Source of the DNA: Hymenobacter polaris
Lineage (GTDB): Bacteria > Bacteroidota > Bacteroidia > Cytophagales > Hymenobacteraceae
Direction: 5' to 3'
DNA length: 64,000 nucleotides
Assembly (NCBI RefSeq): GCF_012927305.1
Contig: NZ_JABBGH010000002.1
Span: 62,001-126,000, forward strand
The translations under genes and the position numbers were made by a program. Positions 27,910 to 37,034 of the stretch are shown here, piece after piece. Every line of letters begins with the position of its first letter. Position 1 is the first letter of the stretch. The notes beneath the pieces are model-generated. The model was not told where the DNA came from and did no database searches. It was given only the letters and a program-made list of their open reading frames with translations.

Positions 27910-29742
27910 ATGACTGAAACCGGCTCGATTTCCATTCATACCGAGAACATCTTCCCCATTATCAAGAAGTTCTTGTACTCCGACCACGAAATTTTCCTGC
28001 GCGAGCTGGTGAGCAACGCCGTGGACGCCACCCAGAAGCTGCAGAGCTTGGCCCGCCAGGGCGAGTTTCAGGGGGAGCTGGGTGAGCTGAAAGTGCGCGT
28101 GACCGTGGACAGGGACGCCCGCAAGATTACCGTGTCGGACCACGGCCTGGGCATGACGGGCGAGGAGATTAAGAAGTATATCAACCAGATTGCTTTCTCC
28201 GGCGCCACCGAGTTTGTAGAGAAATATAAGGAGAAGGACCAGCAAGCCAAGGACCAGATAATCGGGCAGTTCGGCCTAGGGTTCTACTCGGCCTTCATGG
28301 TGGCCAGGGAGGTTGAAATCTGGTCGAAGAGTTATAAGGAGGACGCGGCCACGGCCCACTGGACCTGCGACGGCAGCACCCAGTTTACGCTGGACGAGTA
28401 CACGGAGGGCGTGCACGTGAAGGCCGAGCGCGGCACCGACGTGGTGCTGCACGTAGCCGAGGACTCGGACGAGTTTCTGGAGGAGGCTCGCCTGCGCGGC
28501 ATCCTGGAGAAGTACTGCCGCTTCCTGCCGGTGCCCATCGAGTTTGAGGGGCAGCTGGTGAACGATACCACGCCCATCTGGACCAAGCAGCCGGCCGACC
28601 TGACCGACGAGGACTACCAGAAGTTCTACCGCGAGCTATACCCCATGAGCATGGAGGAGCCGCTGTTCTGGATTCACCTGAACGTGGACTACCCCTTCAA
28701 CCTGACGGGCATCCTGTACTTTCCCAAGGTGAAGGACGAGCTGCAGTTCCAGCGCAATAAAATTCAGCTCTACTCGCGCCAAGTGTTCATCACCGACGAG
28801 GTGAAGGACGTGGTGCCCGAGTTTCTGATGCTGCTGCAAGGCGTGATTGACTCGCCCGATATTCCGCTCAATGTGTCGCGCAGCTTCCTGCAGGCCGATG
28901 CCAACGTGCGGAAAATCAACACCTACATCACCCGCAAGGTGGCCGACAAGCTCGGTGAACTGTTCCGCAAGGACCGCGTCGGCTACGAGGAGAAGTGGAA
29001 CGACATCGGCCTGTTCGTGAAGTACGGCATGCTCTCGGACGACAAGTTCTACGAGCGCGCCAAGGACTTCGCCCTGCTCAAGAGCGTGGACGGCAAGCTC
29101 TACACCATCACCGAGTACCAGGAGCACGTGCAAGCCAACCAGAAGGACAAGACCGACAACACGGTGCTGCTCTACACCACCGACCCCGAGGCCCAGCACG
29201 GCTTCGTGGCGGCGGCCCAGGCGCGCGGCTACGACGTGCTGGTGTTCGACCAGGTGCTCGACCCGCACTTCATCGGCCTGCTGGAGCAGAAGCTGGAAAA
29301 AACCACCTTCAAGCGCGTAGACTCGGCCACCGTGGGCCAGCTCATCGAGAAGGAGGAAACCACCGAGAGCGTGCTGAGCGAGGACGACCAGAAGAAGCTG
29401 GAGGAAGTGGTAACGGCTGCCATCAGCGACCCGGCCATGCACGTGAAAGTGGCCGCCCTCTCACCCCAGGATGCTCCGGTCGTCATCACCCGCAACGAGT
29501 TTATGCGCCGCATGAAGGACATGCAGCGCACCGGCGGCGGGGGCGGCATGCAGATGTTCGGCAGCCTGCCCGACAGCTACGACGTGACCGTGAACGCCAA
29601 CAGCCCCCTAGCCAGCAAGATGCTGGCCGACAACGGCAGCACCGTAGCCAAACAAGCCTTCGACCTGGCCCTGCTGGCCCAAGGCCTGCTCAAAGGCGAG
29701 GCGCTGACGCAGTTCGTGAAGCGCAGCACCGAGCTGCTATAG
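27910..29742 (+). CDS. htpG: Molecular chaperone HtpG (Hsp90)
   Basis: A chaperone of 610 residues. The ATP-binding GHKL domain has LRELVSNAVDA, DHGLGM and GQFGLGFYSAFMV. The middle domain has PLFWIHLNVDYPFNLTGILYFPK and SPDIPLNVSRSFLQAD. The C-terminal dimerisation domain follows. I chose ATG 27910 (MTETGSISIHTENIFP), the family start; the open frame reaches 27835. Possible promoter element TAGCCTTTG lies near 27829, without a convincing -33 box. The GLG of the lid motif is written GGC-CTA-GGG, which forms a CCTAGGG site at 28275-28281. A terminator follows. Confidence 0.96.
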   Translation: MTETGSISIHTENIFPIIKKFLYSDHEIFLRELVSNAVDATQKLQSLARQGEFQGELGELKVRVTVDRDARKITVSDHGLGMTGEEIKKYINQIAFSGATEFVEKYKEKDQQAKDQIIGQFGLGFYSAFMVAREVEIWSKSYKEDAATAHWTCDGSTQFTLDEYTEGVHVKAERGTDVVLHVAEDSDEFLEEARLRGILEKYCRFLPVPIEFEGQLVNDTTPIWTKQPADLTDEDYQKFYRELYPMSMEEPLFWIHLNVDYPFNLTGILYFPKVKDELQFQRNKIQLYSRQVFITDEVKDVVPEFLMLLQGVIDSPDIPLNVSRSFLQADANVRKINTYITRKVADKLGELFRKDRVGYEEKWNDIGLFVKYGMLSDDKFYERAKDFALLKSVDGKLYTITEYQEHVQANQKDKTDNTVLLYTTDPEAQHGFVAAAQARGYDVLVFDQVLDPHFIGLLEQKLEKTTFKRVDSATVGQLIEKEETTESVLSEDDQKKLEEVVTAAISDPAMHVKVAALSPQDAPVVITRNEFMRRMKDMQRTGGGGGMQMFGSLPDSYDVTVNANSPLASKMLADNGSTVAKQAFDLALLAQGLLKGEALTQFVKRSTELL

Positions 29743-29767
29743 GGCCCCTAGGGGTGCCAGAATCTGA

Positions 29768-29799
29768 AAAGCCCCGCTGCCGCATGGTGGCGGGGCTTT
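29768..29799 (+). terminator. Intrinsic terminator after htpG
   Basis: AAAGCCCCGC (29768-29777) pairs with GCGGGGCTTT (29790-29799), and T-rich sequence follows on the plus strand. The flanks are A- and T-rich on both sides, so it may also act on the convergent gene. Confidence 0.85.
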
Positions 29800-29851
29800 A
29801 TGTATTTTTAAATATCAGGTTGCTTATGAAGGCTGCTAATCGCATCAACTG

Positions 29852-30301
29852 TTATGAATCAATGCCCTTATCTCTCCAATCTTCTCCTTCCCATCTATCA
29901 ATTAAGCCGTCCCATTTTTGCTTTGAAATAGGATGTAGCCATTTATCAAAACTATAGTAATAATCAGTCGCTCTATGGCTGCAATTGTTCTGAATACTCT
30001 CAAACAGTCCAAAAACGACTAATTCATCAACATAGCTATCACATTTTGAGAGTATTACCTCTATCTGCGCAAATAAGTCCTGAAAGAAAATTGTTTGTTC
30101 CATTTCTACTTTGTCAACAAGAAATCTTGCAATCTCTGCTATGTCTAGATAGTATAATCTCTCAGATAGGTCGTCATCATATTCATTGTGAATGTATTTG
30201 CTGAAGTAGTTTCTCAATTCTTCGTCAGTTGAAGTAAGGGCTACAAAAACTTTGTTAATATGGCCTTGGCTAAACTCGATATTAACAGCTTGAGGTATCA
30301 T
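29852..30301 (-). CDS. AT-rich orphan protein, possibly immunity-like
   Basis: I do not recognise a family with confidence. The 149-residue product is acidic and helical with aromatic residues: ELRNYFSKYIHNEYDDDL, then YYLDIAEIARFLVDK, ILSKCDSYVDELVVFGLFESI and a Trp-rich end (FDKWLHPISKQKWDG, WEGEDWRD). Small, acidic, AT-rich single genes of this kind are often orphan immunity proteins, but no toxin gene is adjacent. G+C is well below the neighbours, which points to acquisition. I chose ATG 30301; a GTG at 30325 is the alternative. Confidence 0.6.
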   Translation of the reverse strand: MIPQAVNIEFSQGHINKVFVALTSTDEELRNYFSKYIHNEYDDDLSERLYYLDIAEIARFLVDKVEMEQTIFFQDLFAQIEVILSKCDSYVDELVVFGLFESIQNNCSHRATDYYYSFDKWLHPISKQKWDGLIDRWEGEDWRDKGIDS

Positions 30302-30539
30302 GGGGAAGTTATAACTAATATTCACTTCATCAATTCAGTTGATAAAGTAGCCAACGCGACTGAGTTGACGAAGTGTTACCGAAACAAGAAGCTAAATATC
30401 GGTGGGGCGTAGGCTTACCGAAATTGTACTTTGTTGTTTTGCCAGCGAAGTCTAATAGTCTTTGAATCATACTAATGCAACGCTGTTTCTTATTACGCTA
30501 GACCTGCAACAATGGCGATAGGTGTCCTACCTTGCCGCC

Positions 30540-32150
30540 ATGAAGCACTTCGCCCTTTTCCCCACCCTGCTGCTGGCCACCACGGCGCTGGCGCAAGACC
30601 TTGCCCACAACCAGGCCCGCGTGAGCGGCGGCACGCTGCAGGGTGCCGCCAGCGCCAACATTCACACCTTCAAGGGAGTGCCCTACGCCGCCCCGCCCCT
30701 AGGGCCGCTGCGCTGGCGCGAGCCCCAGCCCGCCCCAGCCTGGAAAAACGTGCGCCCGGCCACCCAGTTTGGCCCCAGGGCCATGCAGCTGCCGTTGTTC
30801 GGCGACATGAACTTCCGCTCGAATGGCGTGAGTGAGGACTGCCTGTATTTGAACGTGTGGACGGGCGCCAAGGCCGCCAGCGAGAAGCGGCCAGTGCTGG
30901 TGTACTTCTACGGCGGCGGCTTCGTGGGCGGCGACGGCTCGGAGCCGCGCTACGACGGCGAGGCCATGGCTAAGCGCGGCATCGTGGCCGTGACCGTGAA
31001 CTACCGCCTCGGGGTGTTTGGCTTCCTGGCCCATCCCGAGTTGACCAAGGAATCGCCCCACCATGCCTCGGGCAACTACGGCCTGCTCGACCAGCAGGCG
31101 GCCGTGCAGTGGGTGCGCCAGAACATCGCGGCGTTTGGCGGCGACCCGCGGCACATTACCATCGCGGGCGAGTCGGCCGGCTCGTGGTCGGTGAGCGCGC
31201 AGATGGCCGCGCCGGCTACGAAGGACTTGCTGGTAGGCGCCATTGCCGAAAGCGGCTCGCTGCTGGGCTTGCAGCCGCTGCCCACCCTGGCGCAGGGCGA
31301 GCAAACGGGTACGACCTTCGGTGCTAGCCTAGGGGCCAGCAGCCTGGCTGCGCTGCGGGCGCTACCGGCCCAGCAGGTGCTGGAGGCCACCGGCAAGCCG
31401 GGCGCGCCGCGCTTCTCGCCGCTGGTCGATGGCTACTTTCTGCCCCGGCAGCCCACCGAGATTTTTGCCGCCGGCCAGCAGGCCCACGTGCCGCTGCTAG
31501 TGGGTTGGAACTCGCAAGAGTCAGGCTACCAGGGAATACTAGGCCCCAATGCACCCACGGTGGCTAACTACACCGCGGCCGTGCAGAAGCTCTACGGCGA
31601 CCAGGCCGCCGACATTGCGCGCCTCTACCCCGCCGCCACCGACGCCGACGTGGAGCAGGCCGCCACCGACTTGGCCGGCGACCGCTTCATTGCCTACAGC
31701 ACCTGGAAGCTGGCCGATGCCCAGCTGCAAACCGGCGGCCAGCCCGTGTACCGCTACCTCTACGCCCGCCCTAGGCCCGCCATGACGCCCGAGATGGGCA
31801 ACGCCACCGCCAACCTGGCCGGCGGCGTGACGCGCAATGCCGGCCCCGCCAAGCCCGCCCCGCCCGCCAAGGGTGCCGTGCACTCAGCCGAGATTGAGTA
31901 CGCGCTGGGCAACCTGCCCACCAACAAGGTATTTGCCTGGACGCCCGAGGACTACAAGCTGTCGGAGGAGATGCAGGGCTACTTCGCCAACTTCATCAAA
32001 ACCGGCAACCCCAACGGCCCCGGCCTGCCCCAGTGGCCCGCCGCCAGCCAGCAAAACGGCCAGTACCTGCGCCTCGACGTAGCCACTAAAGCCGAGCCCG
32101 ACCAGACCCGCGCCCGCTACCAGTATCTGGAGCAGCACGCCAGCAAGTAG
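30540..32150 (+). CDS. Type-B carboxylesterase, exported
   Basis: An alpha/beta-hydrolase of 536 residues with signal peptide (MKHFALFPTLLLATTALAQ). The type-B signatures are SEDCLYLNVW and the nucleophile elbow GESAGSWSV; the oxyanion hole YFYGGGFVGG precedes it. The catalytic Glu and His lie in the later regions; the His is probably the one in KGAVHSAEIEYALGN. Such enzymes hydrolyse carboxylic esters of broad range. It probably acts in the periplasm. A hairpin element separates it from the convergent response-regulator gene. Confidence 0.92.
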   Translation: MKHFALFPTLLLATTALAQDLAHNQARVSGGTLQGAASANIHTFKGVPYAAPPLGPLRWREPQPAPAWKNVRPATQFGPRAMQLPLFGDMNFRSNGVSEDCLYLNVWTGAKAASEKRPVLVYFYGGGFVGGDGSEPRYDGEAMAKRGIVAVTVNYRLGVFGFLAHPELTKESPHHASGNYGLLDQQAAVQWVRQNIAAFGGDPRHITIAGESAGSWSVSAQMAAPATKDLLVGAIAESGSLLGLQPLPTLAQGEQTGTTFGASLGASSLAALRALPAQQVLEATGKPGAPRFSPLVDGYFLPRQPTEIFAAGQQAHVPLLVGWNSQESGYQGILGPNAPTVANYTAAVQKLYGDQAADIARLYPAATDADVEQAATDLAGDRFIAYSTWKLADAQLQTGGQPVYRYLYARPRPAMTPEMGNATANLAGGVTRNAGPAKPAPPAKGAVHSAEIEYALGNLPTNKVFAWTPEDYKLSEEMQGYFANFIKTGNPNGPGLPQWPAASQQNGQYLRLDVATKAEPDQTRARYQYLEQHASK

Positions 32151-32177
32151 CCCTAGGGTTGGCAGCGACGCAAAAGT

Positions 32178-32319
32178 CCGTCTGCCCGAAAAAGCCCGTC
32201 ATGCTCATCTGGCGTCCGCTTGTCGAAGCATCTCTACCGAACAACACCCGAACGGCGTGGTAGAGATGCTTCGGCAAGCGGACGCCAGATGAGCATGACG
32301 GGCTTTTTCGGGCAGACGG
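32178..32319. repeat. Family A hairpin element, long-arm copy at 32.2 kb
   Basis: Arms of 61 bases (32178-32238 and 32259-32319) are complementary except for a G-T type pair at TTGTCG/CGGCAA. This copy has the long subtype insert CTCATCTGGCGTCCGC between the GTCATG end and the GAAGCATCTCTACC core. It fills the space between convergent stop codons (32150 and 32324). Confidence 0.92.
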
Positions 32320-32323
32320 GCTC

Positions 32324-33031
32324 CTACTTCTTAAAAAACGTCAGTAAATCAGCCTTGTACGATTGGCCAACCGGGATTTCCTCGCCGGTGCTGAGCACTA
32401 CTTGCTCGGGCTGGAGGAGCTTGAGGTGGGCGGCGGCCACGATGAACGAGCGGTGCACCCGCACGAAGGGCGCGCCGAGCAGTTCGACCATGCCCTTCAT
32501 GGTCTCGTGGTGCAGGTAGGTTTTAGCGGATGTCACCACTTTGACGTAGTCCTTGCAGCCCTCCACGTACAGAATGTCGCGGTGCGGCACTTTCAGCAGG
32601 CTGCCCTGCTCCTTGAGCAGCAAGTGGCCTTCGGGCTCGGCGGGGGCTAGGGCCGCGGCGGGCGGCTGGTAGCGGGCCACGGCCTTGGCGAAACGCTCGT
32701 AGCTGAAGGGCTTGAGCAGGTAGTCGAGCACGTTCAGCTCGAAGCCCTCGTAGGCATACTCGCGGTAGGCGGTGGTGAGGATGGTTTGGGGCGGGGTGGG
32801 CAGCGTGCGCAGAAAATGCAGGCCCGTAATGAGCGGCATCTCGATGTCGAGAAACAGCAAATCGACGGGGTGCTGGCGCAGGTGGTCGTGGGCCTCCATG
32901 GCGTGGCGGCACTGGCCTCCCAGCACCAGGCCGGGCGTTTGGGCAATGAACTGCTTAAGCACCTGGTGGGCCAGCGGCTCATCGTCCACGATGAGGCAGC
33001 GGATGGGGCTAGAACTTAGCGGCAGGCTCAT
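32324..33031 (-). CDS. LytTR family response regulator
   Basis: A 235-residue regulator. The receiver domain has DDEPLA, the phospho-acceptor Asp in DLLFLDIEMPLITG (near residue 60), T in ILTTAYREYA and K in LLKPFSYERF. The C-terminal LytTR DNA-binding domain has IRYVEG-type ILYVEGCKDYVKVV and FVRVHRSFIV. It is phosphorylated by the partner kinase and binds direct repeats about 21 bp apart. I chose ATG 33031, which overlaps the kinase stop by 4 bp (ATGA), so the two are translationally coupled. A dyad operator candidate lies upstream of the pair. Confidence 0.93.
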   Translation of the reverse strand: MSLPLSSSPIRCLIVDDEPLAHQVLKQFIAQTPGLVLGGQCRHAMEAHDHLRQHPVDLLFLDIEMPLITGLHFLRTLPTPPQTILTTAYREYAYEGFELNVLDYLLKPFSYERFAKAVARYQPPAAALAPAEPEGHLLLKEQGSLLKVPHRDILYVEGCKDYVKVVTSAKTYLHHETMKGMVELLGAPFVRVHRSFIVAAAHLKLLQPEQVVLSTGEEIPVGQSYKADLLTFFKK

Positions 33032-34140
33032 AGGCGTAAAAGTAGCTCGGCGCGGTAGCGGCCGGCGTGCTCGGTTAGCGTCAGGTCGTGGGCGTGGGGG
33101 TAATACAGCTGCAGGCGCCGGCGGATATTGACCAGCCCGATGCCGCCGCTGCGGCGCGCGGCAGCGGGCGGGGGGCTGGGCAGCATGTCGTTCTCGACCA
33201 CGAAGCACAGCTGGCCCGGCGTGGCCGTGAGCGTGGCCACCACGCTGGCGTCGTCGCTGAAGTGGTGGCGGCCGTGCTTGAAGCTGTTCTCGATGAGCGG
33301 CAGCCAGAGCAGCGGCGGCACCTGCTGCCCGGCTAGCTCCTCGCCGCTGGCCTCGAAGCTGATGCGGGCGCCCTCATATTTGCGTTGCTCCAGCTCGAAG
33401 TAGTTCTCCATGAACGCTATCTCGTCGGCCAGTGCCACGCGCTCTTTGCCGCTGTCGTAGAGCACGTAGCGCATTAGCTCGGACAGCAGTAGGATGAAGC
33501 GGGGCGTATCGGGCGAGCCGGCCAGGCTCAGGCCGTAGATGCTGTTGAGGGTATTGAACAGGAAGTGCGGCTGCAGCTGTGCCTTGAGCTGCTCGAGCTG
33601 CAAGGCGGCGTGCTCCTTCTCAATTTCGCGGCGCCGGCTTTCCTGCTCAAATGCCACCCGTACGAAGCCTACGCAGCTGAAGGCTAGCACGTCGGTGAGC
33701 AATAAGCTCAACAAATTCAGGGAATAGTACATCAGCCCGATACTGAAGGGGTGCGCTATCCCATTATGAAAAATCCGCTGGTAGAACTCGGTGAGTACCG
33801 GCGGCGCGGCAACCGGAACGAAGGCTCCGGCCGCCAGCGTGGTGTTCAGCTTGATGCTCCACCAGAGATAAAGCACGGCCACCAGCCCCAGCGGCCAGGC
33901 GTAGCGCCGGCGCCGCAACAGCAGCGGCAGCAGCCAGCGATAGTACGGAATGACGTACACCGTGGCGGCCATCGCAAAGGCAATGAGCTGCGGGTAGGGC
34001 AAGTACCCGTTGTCGGCCCTGTGCGTCTTGGTGAAGCTCTCCATGTAGTGGTCGTACTTATACAGCCCGACATAGAGCGCCCACACCAGCACCTCAAAAA
34101 CCAGGGGGAAGCGGCTGGGCCGCGCGGTGGCTTGTTGCAT
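33028..34140 (-). CDS. LytS/YehU-type sensor histidine kinase
   Basis: A kinase of 370 residues. The N-terminal half has four to five membrane helices (VLVWALYVGLYKY, IAFAMAATVYVIPYYRWLLPLLL, LGLVAVLYLWW, LLSLLLTDVLAFSCVGF), followed by a short coiled coil. The His-kinase domain has LQPHFLFNTLNSIYGLS (His is the phosphorylation site) and an ATPase domain with PLIENSFKHG and GGIGLVNIRRRL. It phosphorylates the adjacent LytTR regulator; its stimulus is unknown. I chose ATG 34140. The gene is divergent from the beta-barrel receptor at 34368. Confidence 0.92.
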   Translation of the reverse strand: MQQATARPSRFPLVFEVLVWALYVGLYKYDHYMESFTKTHRADNGYLPYPQLIAFAMAATVYVIPYYRWLLPLLLRRRRYAWPLGLVAVLYLWWSIKLNTTLAAGAFVPVAAPPVLTEFYQRIFHNGIAHPFSIGLMYYSLNLLSLLLTDVLAFSCVGFVRVAFEQESRRREIEKEHAALQLEQLKAQLQPHFLFNTLNSIYGLSLAGSPDTPRFILLLSELMRYVLYDSGKERVALADEIAFMENYFELEQRKYEGARISFEASGEELAGQQVPPLLWLPLIENSFKHGRHHFSDDASVVATLTATPGQLCFVVENDMLPSPPPAAARRSGGIGLVNIRRRLQLYYPHAHDLTLTEHAGRYRAELLLRL

Positions 34141-34187
34141 GGGGCGAAGGTGGCGGATAAGCGGCGGGCGAAGACAAAAAATGGCGG

Positions 34188-34272
34188 TTTTTTCGACCAA
34201 GCGGGACGTTTTTTCGACTAAAAATCGGGTGCCCCTGCTTAGTCGAAAGGGGCCCTAGGGTGGTCGAAAAAA
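34188..34272. promoter_or_regulatory. Four-box dyad operator candidate between LytTR pair and receptor gene
   Basis: Four copies of a TTTTTTCGACYA word are placed symmetrically about position 34230. Boxes at 34188-34199 (TTTTTTCGACCA) and 34209-34220 (TTTTTTCGACTA) are 21 bp apart. Inverted boxes at 34240-34248 (TAGTCGAAA) and 34261-34272 (TGGTCGAAAAAA) are also 21 bp apart. The 21-bp period is two helical turns, as LytTR regulators use. A CCCTAGGG lies at 34253-34260 between two boxes. Confidence 0.6.
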
Positions 34273-34367
34273 GCGAAAAGGGGGCTCGGGGCGGCCGTTG
34301 CTTTGTCCCATTCCCAGCCGGTTGGCGGCCGGGAGTCACTGCCTCAGTCACCTTTTCTGCTCCCGAT

Positions 34368-36794
34368 ATGAAAAACGCCCTCGCTTCCCTGCTGCTCACT
34401 GGCACCCTGGCCTCGGCCGCCACCCTGGCCGCTGCCCAGGCGCCCGCTGCCCCGGCCGCCGCCACCGCCCTAGGCACCCTCACCGGCACCGTAGCCGACA
34501 GCCTCTCGCACCAGGCGCTACCCTTCGCCACCGTGGTGCTGCGCCCCGTGGCCGACACCAAAAGCGTGCTCAGCACTATCACCACCGACCAGGGCACGTT
34601 CAGCTTCAGCGGCCTGGCGACGGGCACCTACGCCCTGGAAGTGCACTACCTCGGCTACCGCACCCGGCAGCTGGCGGCCGTGGCGGTGGGCGCTAGCGTC
34701 GCGGCGCCCCTAGCCGTGGCCCTGGCCCCCGAGCGCCACACCCTGGCCGAAGTGAAGGTGACGGCCACCAAGCCCTTCATCGAGCGGCAGGCCGACAAGC
34801 TGGTGCTCAACGTAGCCGCCAGCCCCTTGGCCGCGGGCGGCACCGCCGCCGACCTACTGAGCCGCGCCCCCGGCGTGCTGGAGCAGGGCAGCGGCTACCA
34901 GCTGCGCGGCAAGTCCGTGACGGTAATGCTCGACGGCAAGCTCACCAACCTGAGCGGCGAGGAGCTGAAAAACATGCTGGCCGCGCTGCCCGCCAATACT
35001 TTGGATAAGATTGAAGTTATCGCCAACCCCTCGGCCAAGTACGATGCCAACGCCGCGGCCATCGTGAACCTGGTGACGAGCAAAAGCCTGAAGCTCGGCA
35101 CCAACGGCACGGCCACCCTAGGGGTAGGCACCGGCCGCTACGGCCGCTACAACGCCGGCCTCAGCCTCAATCACCGCACCGAAAAGCTGAACGTGTACGG
35201 CGGCCTCGACCGCCTTGACAACCAGACCTACAGCACCACCAGCGCCGTGCGCACCCTAGGGGCCGAAAGCCAGCTGGCCGAAAGCAGCCTCGAAACCCAC
35301 CGCCTCCAAACCAACAACCTCAAGCTGGGCTTCGACCTCGACCTGAGCAAAACCACCTCGGTGGGCGTGCTGGCCAAGGGCCTGCTCACCGACCGCCGCC
35401 GCACCGGCGAGAGCCTGGCCAAGCTCAGCGACCCGAGCGGCGCCGCGCAGCAAGGCACGCTGCTGCGCCTGTCGGGCGCGTCGCAGGTACTAAGCCCCGC
35501 GGTGAATGCCTACTACAAAACCAAGTTTGCCCAGGGCCGGACGCTGCGCGTGAGCGCCGACTACTTCGGCTACGCCAAGGATTCGCACAACGACTACGCC
35601 ACCAGCACCCTCGACGGCACCGCCCCGGCCGATTTGCTGCGCGACTACTCGCCGGCCCGCAACTCGGTGAAGTCGCTGATGGCCGACTACGCGCAGCCGC
35701 TCTACCAAGGCACCCTGGAGGCCGGCCTGAAAGCTACTTCGACCATCACCGACAACGACATCCGCTGGGAGCAGGCGCCCGCCGGCCAGCCCTTCGCCCC
35801 CGACCTGGGCAAAACCAACCACTTCATTTACCGCGAAAACGTGCGGGCGGCCTACGCCACTTTCAGCCGCGACGTCAAGAAGGTGTCGCTGCAAGTGGGC
35901 CTGCGCGCCGAGCAAACGCACTCGACCGGCACTTCGCTCACCATGAACCAAACTACGGAGCGCCAGTACCTCAACCTGTTCCCGAGCGTGTCGGCGCAGT
36001 ACAACCAGTCGGAGAAAACGCAGTACGGCTTCTCGTACCGCCGCAAGATTGAGCGCCCACGGTTCGGGGTTGTCAACCCCTTCGTAACCTATATCAGCCC
36101 CTACCGCTACGCGCAGGGCAACCCCAACATTTTGCCCGCGTTCACGCACAGCTTCGAGCTGAGCTACTCGTATGGCAGCCTGGTTTCGGCGGCCGTCAGC
36201 TACAGCCGCTATAGCAACGTCATCGTGGACAGCTTCCAGAAAGACGATGCCACGCAGGTAGTAACCAACTCGTTCCGCAACTACCCCGGCGCCGACCAGC
36301 TCGACGCTACCTTGACCCTGATGCAGCCGCTGCTGGCCGGCAAGTGGCAAACTGCCACCACCCTAGGCCTGACGGCCGCCCGGGTGCAGGCCGGCGGCGC
36401 CATCGGCGTAGGAGCCGCCAGCCCCGGTGCTTACCTCTCCAGCAACCACACCCTGACGCTGCGCCCCGGCCTCAAGGCCGAAGTATCCGCCTTTTACATG
36501 TCGCCCATGACCTTCGGCGGCCTGGCCGTTCGGTCGAGCTTTATCAGCAGCCTAGGGGTGTCCAAGACGGTGCTCAAGGGCAACGGCACGCTCACGCTCA
36601 ACGTCACCGACCTCTTCAACACCCAGCGCAGCCGCTTCGATGTGCTCGCCGCCGGCATCAACTCGCACAACGTCAACAAGCTAGAAAGCCGCTTCGTGAA
36701 GCTGAATTTCAGCTACAAGTTTGGCAACCAGAAGGTAAAAGCCAGCCAGCGCCGCGATACGGGCGTGGAATCGGAGAAGTCGCGCATGGAGTAG
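34368..36794 (+). CDS. Outer-membrane beta-barrel family protein (TonB-receptor-like)
   Basis: A protein of 808 residues from ATG 34368. The signal peptide ends near AAAQAP. A carboxypeptidase-regulatory Ig-like domain follows (GTLTGTVADSLSHQALPFATVVL), then a plug-like segment (AADLLSRAPGVLEQGSGYQLRGK, VTVMLDGKLTNLSGEEL, DKIEVIANPSAKYDANAAAIVNLVT) and the large OMP_b-brl_3 type barrel. Receptors of this family bring in oligosaccharides, siderophores or other large ligands, but the ligand is not deducible. It is divergent from the LytTR pair, so its expression is probably controlled by that pair through the boxes at 34188-34272. Confidence 0.88.
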   Translation: MKNALASLLLTGTLASAATLAAAQAPAAPAAATALGTLTGTVADSLSHQALPFATVVLRPVADTKSVLSTITTDQGTFSFSGLATGTYALEVHYLGYRTRQLAAVAVGASVAAPLAVALAPERHTLAEVKVTATKPFIERQADKLVLNVAASPLAAGGTAADLLSRAPGVLEQGSGYQLRGKSVTVMLDGKLTNLSGEELKNMLAALPANTLDKIEVIANPSAKYDANAAAIVNLVTSKSLKLGTNGTATLGVGTGRYGRYNAGLSLNHRTEKLNVYGGLDRLDNQTYSTTSAVRTLGAESQLAESSLETHRLQTNNLKLGFDLDLSKTTSVGVLAKGLLTDRRRTGESLAKLSDPSGAAQQGTLLRLSGASQVLSPAVNAYYKTKFAQGRTLRVSADYFGYAKDSHNDYATSTLDGTAPADLLRDYSPARNSVKSLMADYAQPLYQGTLEAGLKATSTITDNDIRWEQAPAGQPFAPDLGKTNHFIYRENVRAAYATFSRDVKKVSLQVGLRAEQTHSTGTSLTMNQTTERQYLNLFPSVSAQYNQSEKTQYGFSYRRKIERPRFGVVNPFVTYISPYRYAQGNPNILPAFTHSFELSYSYGSLVSAAVSYSRYSNVIVDSFQKDDATQVVTNSFRNYPGADQLDATLTLMQPLLAGKWQTATTLGLTAARVQAGGAIGVGAASPGAYLSSNHTLTLRPGLKAEVSAFYMSPMTFGGLAVRSSFISSLGVSKTVLKGNGTLTLNVTDLFNTQRSRFDVLAAGINSHNVNKLESRFVKLNFSYKFGNQKVKASQRRDTGVESEKSRME

Positions 36795-36816
36795 GGTAGG
36801 AAGCCAGTAACCAACC

Positions 36817-36928
36817 AGAACGTCATGCTCATCTAGCGTCCGCCTGCCGAAGCATCTCTACCGCGCCGCCTAGGGGGTGTTCGGTAGAGATGCTTCGGCA
36901 GGCGGACGCTAGATGAGCATGACGTTCT
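36817..36928. repeat. Family A hairpin element, long-arm copy at 36.9 kb
   Basis: Arms of 47 bases (36817-36863 and 36882-36928) are perfectly complementary. It is the long subtype (CTCATCTAGCGTCCGC insert). The short loop holds CCTAGGGG. Placed between two co-directional plus-strand genes, with a short T run after the right arm. Confidence 0.93.
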
Positions 36929-37034
36929 TTTTAAGACGGCACCTGCTTCTTAACCGAAAAAAAGCGCGGCCAAGAAGCAATTGGCTCCATTTTCGCGTTA
37001 TAAAGCCTGACCTTTCCTTAAAAGCTATTCTGTG

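Noticed and set aside
28636-29442. Long antisense open frame over htpG
   Set aside because: It is rich in His, Val, Leu and Gly as expected from the reverse of a GC-rich gene; htpG is unmistakable.
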